From: a bacterium
GTDB lineage: Bacteria; SZUA-79; Acidulodesulfobacterales; Acidulodesulfobacteraceae
Direction of reading: 5' to 3'
DNA: 13,280 nucleotides
Assembly: GCA_021784835.1 (NCBI GenBank)
Contig: JAJYHI010000023.1
Location: 1 to 13,280 of the forward strand
Position 1 is the first letter of the stretch. Every line of letters begins with the position of its first letter. The translations under genes were made by a program, and so were the position numbers. Below the pieces are notes generated by a model, which saw nothing but the letters and a program-made list of their open reading frames with translations, made no database searches and was not told where the DNA came from. Shown here piece after piece: positions 13,142 to 13,280 of this stretch.

Positions 13142-13280
13142 TTATGCCGCCGCCTGAAAATATTGCCTGTAAACTTTCATCGGCATGCTGTAATTAAGCG
13201 CCGAATGAAGCCTGTCATTGTTATATTTATGGATATATTTCTCTATTCCTGCCCTTGCGTTTTTCAGCGTTTCATAGCCT
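13142..13280 (-). CDS. IS3-family transposase, C-terminal end (partial, runs off window)
   Basis: The minus-strand frame enters from the right edge and ends at TAA 13142-13144. It reads AGYETLKNARAGIEKYIHKY, then NNDRLHSALNYSMPMKVYRQ and YFQAAA. The YN--R-HSAL-Y--P---Y pattern is the classic end of the IS3-family integrase-core (rve) transposase, just after the third catalytic acidic residue. Only the last 45 or so residues are in the window. Its insertion next to, or into, the IS1380 relic probably removed the end of that transposase. Confidence 0.88.
   Translation of the reverse strand, partial: GYETLKNARAGIEKYIHKYNNDRLHSALNYSMPMKVYRQYFQAAA

Overview
The window is an AT-rich bacterial accessory region. 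A signal-peptide-bearing TonB-dependent outer-membrane barrel points to a Gram-negative host; the lineage cannot be fixed from sequence alone. The dominant theme is integration, duplication and decay: two related tyrosine integrases, two remnants of the 3' half of a tRNA-Arg(UCU), four toxin-antitoxin-like modules (three with a broken toxin beside an intact antitoxin), and broken PhzF, fluoride-channel and transposase genes.

Layout. 1-811: the tail of an unknown gene, then an overlapping pair of small genes (PepSY-like and PaREP1/HEPN-like). 871-3350: an intact integrase on the minus strand and a frameshifted sister integrase on the plus strand, both with N-termini facing a tRNA-Arg 3' fragment at 2079-2128. 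3507-6196: cargo of a probable 4.1-kb integrated element, namely vapBC with a broken toxin, a YbaK-type aminoacyl-tRNA deacylase, the C-terminal half of a PhzF gene, an intact higBA-type pair, and a DUF4258/YgiT-type pair with a broken toxin. A second, degenerate tRNA-Arg 3' fragment carrying a 40-nt hairpin-rich insertion in its T loop (6276-6361) closes this element. A 25-bp near-identical direct repeat lies just inside each end (2230-2254 and 6199-6223).

6560-8436 holds two ordinary metabolic genes, a maltose/galactoside-type O-acetyltransferase and an Old Yellow Enzyme-family oxidoreductase. 8536-9327 holds a fluoride channel (crcB/fluC) relic running into a PIN-toxin relic whose AbrB-type antitoxin is intact. 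9863-11824 encodes a TonB-receptor-like barrel that lacks the plug domain. 12054-13280 is insertion-sequence debris: an IS1380-family transposase relic and the 3' end of an IS3-family transposase.

The most notable observation is in the IS1380 relic. Three compound palindromes of 50, 50 and 65 bp sit inside the coding sequence, share a core of AAAAAG-CATGC-CTTTTT type, appear to have entered at an AT dinucleotide, and add 48, 48 and 63 nt, all multiples of three. Removing them on paper restores recognisable IS1380 motifs. They resemble in behaviour the Rickettsia palindromic elements that insert in frame into genes, and may be an undescribed family of that kind. Second is the plug-less TonB receptor. 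Many of the inferred lesions are 1-2 nt deletions, so sequencing error should be excluded before each is called a true pseudogene.
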